The notes: generated by a model not told the origin, from the letters alone. A stretch of DNA of 64,000 nucleotides from Polaribacter porphyrae (GCF_002954685.1 NZ_MSCN01000001.1:2488937-2552936), one strand, 5' to 3'; shown: positions 17,911 to 28,128, counted from the first letter of the stretch. A program made the numbers and translations.

Positions 17911-20625
17911 ATGAAGAAATTTTATTTATTATTTTTATTCTCAATTATATGTGCAACTACTTCTGCACAATTAGTTTTAAATGAAGCACATTATGATCCA
18001 GCAACAGACATTTCAGGAGATGCAAATGGGGATGGTACAAGAAGTAGTGATAATGATGAGTTTCTAGAGTTTGTAAATTCAAATTCAACTCCTCTAGATA
18101 TTACTGGATATAAAATATCAGATGAAACTGCTGATGGTGTAACTAAAACTTTAAGACACGTAGTAGGAGATACTAATGGTGATGATGTTGCAGATGTTAC
18201 AGTTATCATTCCAGCTGGTGGTGTCTATGTTATTTTTGGTGGTGGGGACGTTTCTACTATAAATGCTTTGCCTAATACTACTGCTGAAACTTGTAGTAGC
18301 TTATCTTTATTAAATTCAGGTGATAAAGTAATTGTTGATGATGCTTCTGATGCTAATGTGATAACATTTGACCCCAATGGCTCTAACATATTAGATTTAG
18401 ATACAGGTGATAACCAATCTTTAGAAAGATTACCTGCTATTACAGGTCGTTTTATAAAACATAATGCTATTAATGGAGCCAATTTTAGTCCTGGTGTTTT
18501 ACAATCTTCTGTTACAAATATTCTAGTTTTAAATGAAATACATGCAGATCCTGCTAGTGATATTACTGGAGATGCAGATGGAAATGGAACAAGAGATGCG
18601 TCTAATGATGAATTTTTAGAATTTGTTAATAATTCTGGAGCTTCAATAAATCTTAATGGATATAAATTATACGATATAGATGGAATAAATTCAGATACAC
18701 CTAGCCATACATTTGGAGCAACCACAATTGCACAAGGAGAAGCATTAGTTCTTTTTAATGATGCAGCAGTACCTACTGGTGGATTTGGTGGTGCAACAGT
18801 ATTAACATGCTCAAGTGGTTTTACTTTGTTTAATGGGGGTCAAACTATTTACATTAAAGATGCTAGTGATAATATTGTTTTTGTTCATCAATATGGTTCA
18901 GCAACAAACAATCAATCTATAAATAGAAGTCCTGAAATTACAGGTGATACTTTTGTAGAACATACAACCCTTACTGGGAGTAATAATTTCTCACCAGGTT
19001 TTCAAGCAGATGGTACAACCCCATTAACAACGCTTACAGCAACATTTGAAAATAGTTTTAACTTAGCAAGTGGAATTTGGGATTTAGACGCGAATTGGAG
19101 TAAAGGAACTAAACCAACTTCTGCTGAAAATGTAGTGATTCCTGCTGGTAGAACAGTAACAATAAATGTAAATAATTTAGAAGTTACAAATTTAGATGTA
19201 AAAGGAACTTTAACAATTGATGAAACTCATTCATTAAAAGTTACAGGTAATTTAATTGATGCAGGTACACTAAATATCAATTCTGGAGGTTCTTTAATTG
19301 TAGAAGGTTCATCTTCAGGAAATATAACTTACAATAGAGAATTAACATTTGTAGCAGGTAATTTAAAAGGATGGCATTTAACAGGTTCTCCTGTTGTTGG
19401 TCAAGCTTATACTGATGCTTATGCAACAACAAATGGTTTAGCAACAAGTGCAACAAGAAGAGGTTTAGCTACATACAATACAGCTTCAGATTCTTGGTCT
19501 TATTTAGAAGATGATGATAGTAATGCAGGCACTTTTAGTCCAGGGCAAGGATTTTCTTTGAAAAGAGGAAGTACAACAGGTGATATTTCTTACACAGGAA
19601 CAATTAATACTGACAATGCTGGTGTTAATGTAACACTTTTAACTACTGGCAATCGTTTTAACGTTTTAAGTAACCCTTATGCATCTTACTTAAGTAGTGC
19701 TACTTTCTTAAATGGAAACGGATCTGTTTCTGACACAAAAACAATTTGGGTTTGGAATCAAACATTAGGGACAGATGGCGAGTATGAAGTAAAAACTGCT
19801 GGTGAAAATTTTATAGTTTCACCTGGTCAAGGTTTCTTTGTACAAGCCAATGCTTCTGGAAATACCAACTTTAACTTTTCTGAATCTAATCAAAGTAATA
19901 ATAGCGGAACTGATACTTTTCAAAAAGGGGCAGGAAAAACTGAAATTAGTTTGTGGATTACAGACGGTTCTATAAAAAACTACAACAAAATATTTTATTT
20001 AGATAATGCTACAAAAGGTTTTGATGTAGGTTATGAAGGTGAGTTATTTGGAGCTACACCAAACAAATTTGCAATTTATTCACATTTGGTTTCTGAAAGC
20101 CAAGGTAAAAACTTTCAAGTACAGTCTTTACCAAATTCAGATTACGAGAATATGGTAATTCCTATTGGTTTAAATGCAGATGCTAATAAAGAAATAACTT
20201 TTACAACTGAAAGCCTAAACTTACCAACAGGAATAAAAGTGTTTTTAGAAGATAAACTAACAAACACTTTTACAAGATTAGATGAAACCAATAGCAATTA
20301 TAAAGTGACTCTAACAGAAAAATCTGATGGAATTGGACGTTTTTACTTACACACAAAATCTAGTGTTTTAAATACAGATAATTTAAGTTTAGAAGATAAT
20401 ATAAGTATCTATAAAATAAATAGCTCAACATTAAGAGTCACTGGTTTATCTGAAGGAAAAGCGAGTTTAAAATTATTCAACATTTTAGGAAAGCAAGTAT
20501 TAAACACCTCTTTCACTTCAAAAGGTATTAAAGATATTGACTTACCAAATTTAGCAACAGGTGTTTACATAGTTCAATTAGAAACCGAAACTGGTAAACT
20601 AAACAAAAAAATAACTTTAGAATAA
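17911..20625 (+). CDS. Large secreted LTD protein (two LTDs, G8-like beta region, T9SS tail)
   Basis: The 904-residue protein has a signal peptide ending near TSAQ and two LTDs in about residues 20-375 (LVLNEAHYDP and LVLNEIHADP starts). The loops GDANGDGTRSSDNDEF and GDADGNGTRDASNDEF look like calcium sites. From about residue 385, WDLDANWSKGTKPTSAENV resembles the start of parallel-beta surface proteins, followed by a long beta-rich region. A T9SS domain ends the protein (GVYIVQLETETGKLNKKITLE). It is probably a surface adhesin or scaffold. It precedes the 55-residue precursor gene (33-bp gap) and the SusC/SusD pair. Confidence 0.8.
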   Translation: MKKFYLLFLFSIICATTSAQLVLNEAHYDPATDISGDANGDGTRSSDNDEFLEFVNSNSTPLDITGYKISDETADGVTKTLRHVVGDTNGDDVADVTVIIPAGGVYVIFGGGDVSTINALPNTTAETCSSLSLLNSGDKVIVDDASDANVITFDPNGSNILDLDTGDNQSLERLPAITGRFIKHNAINGANFSPGVLQSSVTNILVLNEIHADPASDITGDADGNGTRDASNDEFLEFVNNSGASINLNGYKLYDIDGINSDTPSHTFGATTIAQGEALVLFNDAAVPTGGFGGATVLTCSSGFTLFNGGQTIYIKDASDNIVFVHQYGSATNNQSINRSPEITGDTFVEHTTLTGSNNFSPGFQADGTTPLTTLTATFENSFNLASGIWDLDANWSKGTKPTSAENVVIPAGRTVTINVNNLEVTNLDVKGTLTIDETHSLKVTGNLIDAGTLNINSGGSLIVEGSSSGNITYNRELTFVAGNLKGWHLTGSPVVGQAYTDAYATTNGLATSATRRGLATYNTASDSWSYLEDDDSNAGTFSPGQGFSLKRGSTTGDISYTGTINTDNAGVNVTLLTTGNRFNVLSNPYASYLSSATFLNGNGSVSDTKTIWVWNQTLGTDGEYEVKTAGENFIVSPGQGFFVQANASGNTNFNFSESNQSNNSGTDTFQKGAGKTEISLWITDGSIKNYNKIFYLDNATKGFDVGYEGELFGATPNKFAIYSHLVSESQGKNFQVQSLPNSDYENMVIPIGLNADANKEITFTTESLNLPTGIKVFLEDKLTNTFTRLDETNSNYKVTLTEKSDGIGRFYLHTKSSVLNTDNLSLEDNISIYKINSSTLRVTGLSEGKASLKLFNILGKQVLNTSFTSKGIKDIDLPNLATGVYIVQLETETGKLNKKITLE

Positions 20626-20658
20626 TAAACTTACGAGAATTTTAAATATTACTACAAG

Positions 20659-20826
20659 ATGAAAAAACAAACTGAAAATAAACAAGAGATTACTCGTAAA
20701 GATGCTATTAAAAAAATAGGAAATTACGGTAAATATGCAGCATTAACTGCTTTAGGAACATATATGATTTTAAATCCTCAAAAAGCACAAGCACAAAGCC
20801 CAGAATCTCCTGGTACAGGTTTCTAA
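20659..20826 (+). CDS. 55-residue small secreted precursor upstream of SusC
   Basis: An ATG at 20659 opens a 55-codon frame ending at TAA 20824-20826. The N-terminus is charged, and TRKDAIKKIG resembles a Tat-like motif. A hydrophobic stretch (YAALTALGTYMIL) follows, then KAQAQSPESPGTGF. A signal-peptidase site after AQA would leave only about ten residues. It lies between a T9SS gene (33 bp) and susC (68 bp), all on the same strand, with codon use like its neighbours. I recognise no characterised family. It could be a peptide precursor, a small periplasmic partner of the SusC/D complex, or a leader whose translation governs downstream expression. Its stop codon is buried in a hairpin. Confidence 0.65.
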   Translation: MKKQTENKQEITRKDAIKKIGNYGKYAALTALGTYMILNPQKAQAQSPESPGTGF

Positions 20827-20844
20827 CCTGTACCCCTTTTGGGG
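20812..20844 (+). other. Two mutually exclusive hairpins at the stop codon of the 55-residue gene
   Basis: GGTACAGGT (20812-20820) and ACCTGTACC (20826-20834) form a perfect 9-bp stem with loop TTCTA, spanning the stop codon. CCCC (20833-20836), TTTT and GGGG (20841-20844) form a second stem that shares two bases with the first. The overlap makes the two structures competitors. A ribosome terminating at 20826 would disrupt the first one. Role in attenuation between the small gene and susC is inference. Confidence 0.55.
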
Positions 20845-20894
20845 CTTAAAAGCTCAAAATAGAGTTCTATCAATCAGAAATTTAAACCAAAGCA

Positions 20895-23800
20895 ATGATT
20901 AAAAAAATTTTATTAATAACAATGTTATTATCAACTTGTTATTTATCATCTCAAAAAACTGTAACTGGTACAGTTAAAGACAATACAGGTTTATTACCTA
21001 ACGTGTCTATCTCTGAAAAAGGTACAAAAAAAGGGGTGGTAACAGATTTTGATGGTAAATTTAGCATTAAAGTCTCAAAAGATAACTCCATTTTAGTTTT
21101 CAGGTATTTGGGTTATAAAACACTTGAGTTATCAGTAGAGAATAAATTAAAAATAGTTGTTGTTTTAGAAGAGGATGCAGAAAGTTTAGATGAGATTGTA
21201 GTAAATGCACTAGGCATCCAAGTAGACAAAAGAACTTTAGGAGCAACAGTATCTACCTTAAAATCCGAAGATATAGAAAATACTGGAGAAGTAAATTTAA
21301 TTAACGCTTTGCAAGGTAAGGTTTCTGGTGTAAGAATAGCACGTTCTAATGGTGATCCAGGTGCAGGTTCTATTATTCAATTTAGAGGAGCAAACACCAT
21401 AACAGGAAACTCACAGCCTTTAATTATTTTAGATGGTGTACCAATTAGTAATGACAATTTTAACGGAAGTAATGATCCTGATGGAGGTACTTCTCAACAA
21501 TCTAGGTTAAATGATATTAGTGATGATGATATAGAAACTATAAACTTTTTAAAAGGAGCTTCTGCAGCAGCAGTTTGGGGTTCTCAAGCAGCTAATGGTG
21601 TAATAGTAATTACTACAAAAAGAGGTAAAAATACAGGTAAAATTAAAGTGCGTTATAGGAGTTCTTATTATATGGATGAGATTTCTAGAATGCATGGTTT
21701 ACAAGAAACTTTTGGACAAGGTAGAGGAGGTGTATATAGCAACACAATAACAGATAGTTTTTCTTGGGGAGATAGAATTTCCGAACGCTCTGGGGCACCA
21801 GATGTATTTTTTCCAAAAGATCAAGAAGGCTATTTTTTAGATCAAAATAATAGAGAATGGTTAAGAATACAAACTAAAAACTCTCAAGAAACATTTGTGC
21901 AGTCAAACCAAGATCAGGTAATACAAAAAGCTTTTTCTACAAAACAATTTATTAGTATGAGTAACGCAAATGATAACGGAAGTTATTATTTAAGTTTTAG
22001 TCATGCCAATCAAAATGGTATTATTAAAAGAAGTAATTACAAAAGAACATCCGCTTTTTTTAGTGGAAGATATAAGTTTGATGAAAAATTAAAAGTAAAC
22101 ACTAGAATTAGATATACAAGAACAGAATCAAATAGAATACAACAAGGTTCTAATTTTGCAGGTCTTTTTTTAGGATTATTAAGAGCATCACCAGACTTTG
22201 ACATTTCAGGTTATGAAGGTACTTATTTTGATACTAATGGAGTTCCTTCTAGAGGAAGACAGCGTTCTTACAGAAATCCGATAGGCGCATCTGCTAATCC
22301 TGGTTACAACAACGCATTATGGACAGTTTTTAATCAAGAAAGCCCAAGTGTTGTGGATAGAATAATATTTTCATCAGATTTCGATTATAAGGTAAACCAT
22401 TGGCTCTCTTTAAAATTAAGACCTAGTTATGATACGTATTTTGATGAAAGAAGATATTTCTTTCCAATAAATACAGCAGGAAGAGGTGCAGGTCGTTTTC
22501 AATTAGATAATATTAATAGAAGTATATTTAATGTTGATTTTATTGCTAGAACTAAAACGTTTAGCTTAAATGAAAACCTAAATGGTAACTTTATTTTAGG
22601 GTATAATTACAACAGTCAATTAAGAAAATCAGTTTATAACAGAGCGCAACAATTTTTAATTAATAGCGATGCACAAACTTTTACAAATAATTCAGATCCA
22701 GAACTTCCTAGGAATTTTATTACTAGAAGACGAAAGTTTAGAGTCTTTTACACAGCTGGTTTTGAGTATAAAAATCAATTCTTTTTAAATACAACAGCTG
22801 CAGTTGAAAAAGCTTCAACCATAAATGGTGCTTTCTTTTATCCTTCTGTAGATTTTTCTTGGCTTTTTTCAGAAACAGAAGTTATTGGTAATCTAGACTT
22901 TGTAAATACGGCAAAACTACGTTTAGGTGTTGGGCAAGTAGGCGTAGAACCACTCCCACACAGAGCTCAAACTACGTATGAATCTCCAACGTATTCAGAT
23001 TTTGGAGACCCTTTAGAGCTACTTCAATTTGGAGGAGGCTTTCGATTTAATAATAATTTAGGAAATCCTAATTTGAAGCCAGAAATTAAAACAGAATATG
23101 AAGCTGGTTTAGATTTTTCTTTATTTGATAAAAGATTAAAATTAAATGTAACCTATTATTTTAATGAAATCAGAGATATTTTATTTAGAGTGCCTTTATC
23201 TCCTAGTTCTGGTGCAGACAACATCTATGATAATGGAGCTACAATGCAAAATAGAGGTATAGAAATAGATTTCGATTATAAGTTTATTAATCAAAGAAAA
23301 GGGTTAAAAGCCTCTATTTATGGGAACTTTAATAACAACCGTAATGAAGTTACACAAATAAAAGGTACAAATTCCATCCCTTTAACAACTCAATCTATCA
23401 GCTCTAGAGCAGTTTTAGGGGAGCAGTTAGGTGTACTTTGGGGTTCTAGAGCAAGGAGAAATGCTGATGGTTCTTTTGATTTAGATGCAAACGGATTTCC
23501 TCAAATAGCTGAAGAAGAAGGTGTAATTGGTGACCCAAACCCAGATTGGAGAGGTGGAGCAGGTTTAAAATTAAATTATAAAAACTTTTCTGCTAATATT
23601 TTGGTAGAGCATTCTCAAGGTGGTGCATTTGCAGAAAGAACTCGCTTTATTTTAAGCAGTTTTGGTACCCATGCAGATGTTGGAAACGTAGTTACTCCAG
23701 ATGTTCCAATTACAGATTATGCAGGTGTTGTACATCCTGCAGGAGTTGAAGTAAGAGGAAATATTAAAGATTTTGGAGCAGGACCTGTATTACTGAATGA

Positions 23801-24113
23801 ACCTTATTACACCACTGTTCAGGGTTTTGGAGATTCTGTAATTAATGAATTTGCTATAAATCAAGATGCTTCTTGGACACGTTTAAGTGAAGTTACTCTT
23901 GGTTATACTTTAAAATCAAAAAGATTTAAAAAAGCGACAAAACTTTCTTCTGCAACCATTAATATTACAGGAAGAAACTTGTTTTTATGGTCTGACATTC
24001 AAGGTGTAGATCCGCAAACCAATCAAACTGGTGTAACCAATGGTTTTGGTATTGATTATTTTACCAATCCTGCCACAAGAACTTTTTTAGTATCATTAAA
24101 TGTTAGTTTTTAG
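20895..24113 (+). CDS. SusC-like TonB-dependent outer-membrane transporter
   Basis: The 1072-residue protein has a signal peptide and a carboxypeptidase-regulatory-like domain (about 22-100; TVTGTVKDNTG). A TonB-box-like SLDEIVVNALG follows, then the plug (GVRIARSNGDPGAG ... LDGVPISNDN ... GVIVITTKRGK) and a 22-strand-type barrel ending in VSLNVSF. SusC forms a lidded complex with SusD for uptake of oligomers. It is followed by susD after 4 bp. The surrounding genes encode peptidases and amidohydrolases rather than glycosidases, so an oligopeptide substrate is more likely than a glycan. The exact ligand is unknown. Confidence 0.92.
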   Translation: MIKKILLITMLLSTCYLSSQKTVTGTVKDNTGLLPNVSISEKGTKKGVVTDFDGKFSIKVSKDNSILVFRYLGYKTLELSVENKLKIVVVLEEDAESLDEIVVNALGIQVDKRTLGATVSTLKSEDIENTGEVNLINALQGKVSGVRIARSNGDPGAGSIIQFRGANTITGNSQPLIILDGVPISNDNFNGSNDPDGGTSQQSRLNDISDDDIETINFLKGASAAAVWGSQAANGVIVITTKRGKNTGKIKVRYRSSYYMDEISRMHGLQETFGQGRGGVYSNTITDSFSWGDRISERSGAPDVFFPKDQEGYFLDQNNREWLRIQTKNSQETFVQSNQDQVIQKAFSTKQFISMSNANDNGSYYLSFSHANQNGIIKRSNYKRTSAFFSGRYKFDEKLKVNTRIRYTRTESNRIQQGSNFAGLFLGLLRASPDFDISGYEGTYFDTNGVPSRGRQRSYRNPIGASANPGYNNALWTVFNQESPSVVDRIIFSSDFDYKVNHWLSLKLRPSYDTYFDERRYFFPINTAGRGAGRFQLDNINRSIFNVDFIARTKTFSLNENLNGNFILGYNYNSQLRKSVYNRAQQFLINSDAQTFTNNSDPELPRNFITRRRKFRVFYTAGFEYKNQFFLNTTAAVEKASTINGAFFYPSVDFSWLFSETEVIGNLDFVNTAKLRLGVGQVGVEPLPHRAQTTYESPTYSDFGDPLELLQFGGGFRFNNNLGNPNLKPEIKTEYEAGLDFSLFDKRLKLNVTYYFNEIRDILFRVPLSPSSGADNIYDNGATMQNRGIEIDFDYKFINQRKGLKASIYGNFNNNRNEVTQIKGTNSIPLTTQSISSRAVLGEQLGVLWGSRARRNADGSFDLDANGFPQIAEEEGVIGDPNPDWRGGAGLKLNYKNFSANILVEHSQGGAFAERTRFILSSFGTHADVGNVVTPDVPITDYAGVVHPAGVEVRGNIKDFGAGPVLLNEPYYTTVQGFGDSVINEFAINQDASWTRLSEVTLGYTLKSKRFKKATKLSSATINITGRNLFLWSDIQGVDPQTNQTGVTNGFGIDYFTNPATRTFLVSLNVSF

Positions 24114-24117
24114 AATT

Positions 24118-25548
24118 ATGAAAAATAAAATTATAATTGGATGTTTATGCATATCATTATTTTTCTCTTGTGAGAAGTCTTTTGAAGATCATAACTTTAA
24201 TCCGAATGCAGTTACAACAGAAGAAATAATTCCTGCAGATTTATTGATTAAAGGAACAATGTTGGCAAATATTTCTATTAATTTAAGTCATTTGCAACGT
24301 ATTTCTGGTATGTGGTCTGGTCAATACAGAGGAGAAATAGCAAACTATTTAAACTTGTACAATTACAGTATTACAGCATCAGAATCTAACAGTGCTTGGC
24401 AATATTTATACAATGGTATACTAAAACAAAATAGAGAAATAGCCAAATATTACGATGTAAATGGCTTGGATGCAGAAGGAAGACTAATAATAGCAATAAG
24501 TAAAATGATCGAAGCCAATGCTGTTGGAACTGCAACTGCTATTTGGGGTGATATTCCTTATTCTGATATAGATCCAAATGATGTTTACCATGATCCTAAA
24601 TTTGATAAACAAACAGATGTTTATGCTGCTTTACAAAATCTTTTAGACGATGCTATTACAATGTTTCAAGACACATCAACTTTAAGTGCAGGTTTAGATG
24701 AAGATATTCATTTTGGTGGAGACAAAGCAAAATGGATTGAAGTTGCATATACTTTAAAAGCACGTTATTATTTACAAACAAAACAATATTCTTTAGCATA
24801 TCAAAATGCATTATTAGGAATTTCTGCGCCAGATAATTCTATGAAATTCTTTCCAACAACTACTTTTGGAACAGAGAATTTATTGTACAGATTTGGAGCT
24901 GGAGGGAATCAAGGGTTTATGTCAGTTAATAATACTTTCTGTAGAAACTTAATTGCTATTGCATCTACAAATCCTAATACTCGAAGAAACTCAAAAACTA
25001 ACGAGGTAGCCAGAAGAAATTATCTAAACATAGATTCAGCAAGTGGCTTTAATAGTTCCATACGAATTAATGGAGAAAGAACTCCTATGAACTTGGTAAC
25101 TTATCAAGAGAACTTATTAATTCTTGCAGAAACTGGTGCTAGAACTATTTCATCTTCTCAAGGTTTAATTCATTTAAATGAAGTAAGAGCTTTTCATTTA
25201 ACTTCAGAGTCTTTTAATAGAGCAGGAACTAGAGTTTATAACCCTTATGTTTTAGCTGATTTTGCTCCAGGAGGCATAGATAATCAAGATAATATACCAC
25301 AAGACAGAGCACTTTTAAGAGAAATTATAGAAGAACGTTATGTAACAGGTTTTGGTACGTTCATGCCTTGGAATGATTTAAGAAGATTAAGAGCTACTGA
25401 TTCTGATTTAATGGTACCTGTTCCTTTTAATAACAATAACATAAGTATTTATCCACAGAGATTTATACCAGCTCAATCTGAATATAACTCAAACCCAAAT
25501 GCTCCTCAAGGGCTTACCATTTTTGATCCTACAGAGATAAATCAATAA
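24118..25548 (+). CDS. SusD-like surface lipoprotein (SusD/RagB superfamily)
   Basis: The lipoprotein begins at ATG 24118 (MKNKIIIGCLC ... FFSCEKSFED). A longer frame from 24100 overlaps susC and would spoil the signal peptide. It is a SusD-family outer-surface binding protein of the SusD/RagB-like_2 type. Tetratricopeptide-like helices, LIKGTMLANI near the N-terminus, ADLLDDAITMF-like spacing and the late LREIIEERYVTGFG segment are recognisable. It forms the ligand-capturing lid of the SusC barrel encoded 4 bp upstream. The sequence is clearly unlike the alginate-locus SusD at 49237, which agrees with a different ligand. Confidence 0.88.
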   Translation: MKNKIIIGCLCISLFFSCEKSFEDHNFNPNAVTTEEIIPADLLIKGTMLANISINLSHLQRISGMWSGQYRGEIANYLNLYNYSITASESNSAWQYLYNGILKQNREIAKYYDVNGLDAEGRLIIAISKMIEANAVGTATAIWGDIPYSDIDPNDVYHDPKFDKQTDVYAALQNLLDDAITMFQDTSTLSAGLDEDIHFGGDKAKWIEVAYTLKARYYLQTKQYSLAYQNALLGISAPDNSMKFFPTTTFGTENLLYRFGAGGNQGFMSVNNTFCRNLIAIASTNPNTRRNSKTNEVARRNYLNIDSASGFNSSIRINGERTPMNLVTYQENLLILAETGARTISSSQGLIHLNEVRAFHLTSESFNRAGTRVYNPYVLADFAPGGIDNQDNIPQDRALLREIIEERYVTGFGTFMPWNDLRRLRATDSDLMVPVPFNNNNISIYPQRFIPAQSEYNSNPNAPQGLTIFDPTEINQ

Positions 25549-25563
25549 AATTACAATTATTAA

Positions 25564-26559
25564 ATGAAGAATATTTTACAAATTGGCTTTGGTCCTTTGG
25601 GAATTCAAATTGCTAAATACATAGCAGATAAAACAACAGTAAAAACTGTTGCAGGTGTAGATATAAATCCTAATTATGTAGGCAAAAATCTATCTGATTT
25701 AAATGAAAACTTATCAGAGGAAGTAGTAATATACAATTCTGTTGAAAGTGCTATTGCTAGTTTAGAAAAAAAACCTGATGCAGTAATTATAACAACAGTT
25801 TCTAGTTTAGAAAAATTAATTCCGCAAGTAGAAGAAGTCGCTAAATTTGGTATTCCAGTAATATCAACCTGTGAAGAATTATCTTATCCTTGGCAATTAC
25901 AACCAGAGTTGAGTAAAAAATTAGATGTTATTTGTAAAGAAAATAACATTGCTTGTTTAGGTACAGGAATTAATCCTGGTTTTTTAATGGATTATTTACC
26001 ATCTGTACTTACATCAATTTCAAAAGAAATAGAACACATTACAGTAGAAAGAATTCAAGACGCTACACCAAGAAGAGTTCCTTTTCAGAAAAAAATTGGA
26101 GCAGGTTTAGATGTTGATGCCTTTAGAAAAAAAGAAGCAGAAGGCACTTTAAGACACGTTGGCTTATTAGAATCTGTTTATCTACTAGCTGATGCTATAG
26201 GATTGCAACTAGATAAAGTAACCGAAAGTTTAGACCCAGTTATGGCTGAAGAAGCAGTTGCTTCTGATGCTATACAAGTTAAAAAAGGACAAGCAAGAGG
26301 TGTAGAACAAATTGGCTATGGCTATGTAAATGGAGTAGAAAAAATAAAGATGCACTTTAAAGCTGCCATTGGCGAAAAAAAATCTTTCGATAAAGTTTCC
26401 ATAAAAGGAGTTCCTAATTTTTCATCAGAAATAGAAGGCGGAATTAATGGCGATATTGGTACCTGTGCAATTACCATTAACTGCATTAATAGTATTTTAA
26501 AAGCACCAGCAGGTTTACAAACAATGAGTAGTATTGCTGTTCCAGGATATATAAATTAA
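25564..26559 (+). CDS. DapB-like NAD(P)-dependent dehydrogenase (2,4-diaminopentanoate dehydrogenase-related)
   Basis: The 331-residue cytoplasmic protein has an N-terminal Rossmann fold (LQIGFGPLGIQIAKYIA), TTVSSLEKLIPQVEE, and CLGTGINPGFLMDYLP. This is typical of the dihydrodipicolinate-reductase-related family that includes 2,4-diaminopentanoate dehydrogenase of ornithine breakdown. It has no signal peptide, unlike the genes on both sides. It probably oxidises or reduces an amino or imino acid derived from imported peptides, perhaps a diamino acid. The substrate cannot be deduced; the partner enzymes of the ornithine pathway are not in the window. It lies 15 bp after susD and 1 bp before the D-aminoacylase-like gene. 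Confidence 0.75.
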   Translation: MKNILQIGFGPLGIQIAKYIADKTTVKTVAGVDINPNYVGKNLSDLNENLSEEVVIYNSVESAIASLEKKPDAVIITTVSSLEKLIPQVEEVAKFGIPVISTCEELSYPWQLQPELSKKLDVICKENNIACLGTGINPGFLMDYLPSVLTSISKEIEHITVERIQDATPRRVPFQKKIGAGLDVDAFRKKEAEGTLRHVGLLESVYLLADAIGLQLDKVTESLDPVMAEEAVASDAIQVKKGQARGVEQIGYGYVNGVEKIKMHFKAAIGEKKSFDKVSIKGVPNFSSEIEGGINGDIGTCAITINCINSILKAPAGLQTMSSIAVPGYIN

Positions 26560-26560
26560 T

Positions 26561-28114
26561 ATGAAAGTCTTCAATAACGTCATATATGTTTTAGTTTTCA
26601 TACTACTAATTTCCTGTAATAAAGAGAAACTAGAAGTAGATATCTTAATTACAAATGGTAAAGTTTACGATGGTTTTAGTTCAGCATCAAAAAATAATAC
26701 TATTGGCATAAAAAATGATAAAATAGTATTTATTGGTGATGAAAATTCAGCTTCAATAGTTGCAAAAAAAATTATTGATGCCTCTGATATGATTGTTTCT
26801 CCAGGCTTTATAGATCCGCACACACATGCAGATAGAGATTTGAAAAACTCTAAAACATCGCACAATAAACCTTTCATGTTTCAGGGAATTACAACTGTAA
26901 TTACGGGTAATGATGGAGATAGTTTTTATCCGACATCAAAATATATCAAACTTTATGATACACATAAAATTGGTACAAACGTAGTTCCTTTAGTAGGTCA
27001 TGGAACTGTTAGAAATCAGGTAATGGGTAAAAGTGATAGAAAAGCTTCAGAAAAAGAAATTCTACAAATGCAAAAATTAGTACAGCAAGAAATGGATGCT
27101 GGTGCTTTTGGAATTTCTACAGGACTTTTCTATTCACCAGGAAGTTATTCTAATACTCAAGAAGTAATTGCATTGTCTAAAATTGTTGCAAAAAATGATG
27201 GTATTTACGATACACATTTACGTGATGAAAGCTCTTACAATATTGGTTTAATAGCATCTATTGAAGAAGCTATTGAAATTGGAAGGCAAGCTAAATTACC
27301 TATACATATTTCTCATATAAAATGTTTAGGTGTTGATGTTTGGATGCAAAGTAAAGCGATTATAAATGCTATTGAAAAAGCGAATAAAGAAGGAATTATT
27401 GTTACTGCTAATCAATATCCTTATGATGCTTCTGCAACTGGTTTGCAAGCTGCAGTTGTACCACGTTGGGTAGAAAGTGGAGGAAATGATTCGTTATTTA
27501 TAAGATATAGAAACCCAAAACTGAAGAAAGTAATTTTAGAAGAAACCAAAAAAAATATTATAAGAAGAGGTGGTGCAGATAAATTGTTATTCGTAAAATC
27601 TAATAAAAAAGATTTTGTGGGTAAAAACCTTTTGGAAATTTCTAAAATGTTAAATATTTCTGCTGAAGAGGCAGTTTATGAAGCTTTAAAAACTGGTTAC
27701 ATAAGAGTTGCATCATTTAATATGAATCCAGAAGACATTCATAATTTTATGAAACAAGACTGGGTGGTTACTGGCTCTGATGGAAATACTGGGCACCCAA
27801 GAAAATATGGTTCTTTTCCAAGAAAGTACCATAAATATGTGGTACAAGATAAAATTGTAAGCTTGGTAGATTTTATCAATGGTAGTAGTGCAAAAACTGC
27901 GGATATCTTCAAAATTAAAAATAGAGGAAAAATTCAAAAAGGATATTTTGCTGACATTATCATTTTTAATCCAAAAACATTTAAAGATAAAGCAGACTAT
28001 ACAGATGCTTTTCAACTTTCTGAAGGATTAGAATATAGCATCATTAACGGAAAAATTGTCATAGATAAAGGCAAGTTTACAGGTATTTTAAACGGAAAAG
28101 TCCTCAAAAAATAA
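26561..28114 (+). CDS. N-acyl-D-amino-acid deacylase-like amidohydrolase lipoprotein
   Basis: The 517-residue lipoprotein has the lipobox LLISC near residue 19. It is a D-aminoacylase/dihydroorotase-type amidohydrolase: DPHTHAD (metal His pair), YDTHLRDE, HISHIKCLG and GSDGNTGHPR with the general-base Asp. In the classical enzyme a Cys ligand sits in a GNCG motif; here it is GNDGD, so Asp would take that place, as in some relatives. Such enzymes release D-amino acids from N-acyl or peptide derivatives. Its place outside the cytoplasm, beside a racemase-like lipoprotein, suggests sequential processing of D-residues. A hairpin follows before the racemase-like gene. Confidence 0.82.
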   Translation: MKVFNNVIYVLVFILLISCNKEKLEVDILITNGKVYDGFSSASKNNTIGIKNDKIVFIGDENSASIVAKKIIDASDMIVSPGFIDPHTHADRDLKNSKTSHNKPFMFQGITTVITGNDGDSFYPTSKYIKLYDTHKIGTNVVPLVGHGTVRNQVMGKSDRKASEKEILQMQKLVQQEMDAGAFGISTGLFYSPGSYSNTQEVIALSKIVAKNDGIYDTHLRDESSYNIGLIASIEEAIEIGRQAKLPIHISHIKCLGVDVWMQSKAIINAIEKANKEGIIVTANQYPYDASATGLQAAVVPRWVESGGNDSLFIRYRNPKLKKVILEETKKNIIRRGGADKLLFVKSNKKDFVGKNLLEISKMLNISAEEAVYEALKTGYIRVASFNMNPEDIHNFMKQDWVVTGSDGNTGHPRKYGSFPRKYHKYVVQDKIVSLVDFINGSSAKTADIFKIKNRGKIQKGYFADIIIFNPKTFKDKADYTDAFQLSEGLEYSIINGKIVIDKGKFTGILNGKVLKK

Positions 28115-28128
28115 ACAATCTCATTTTC

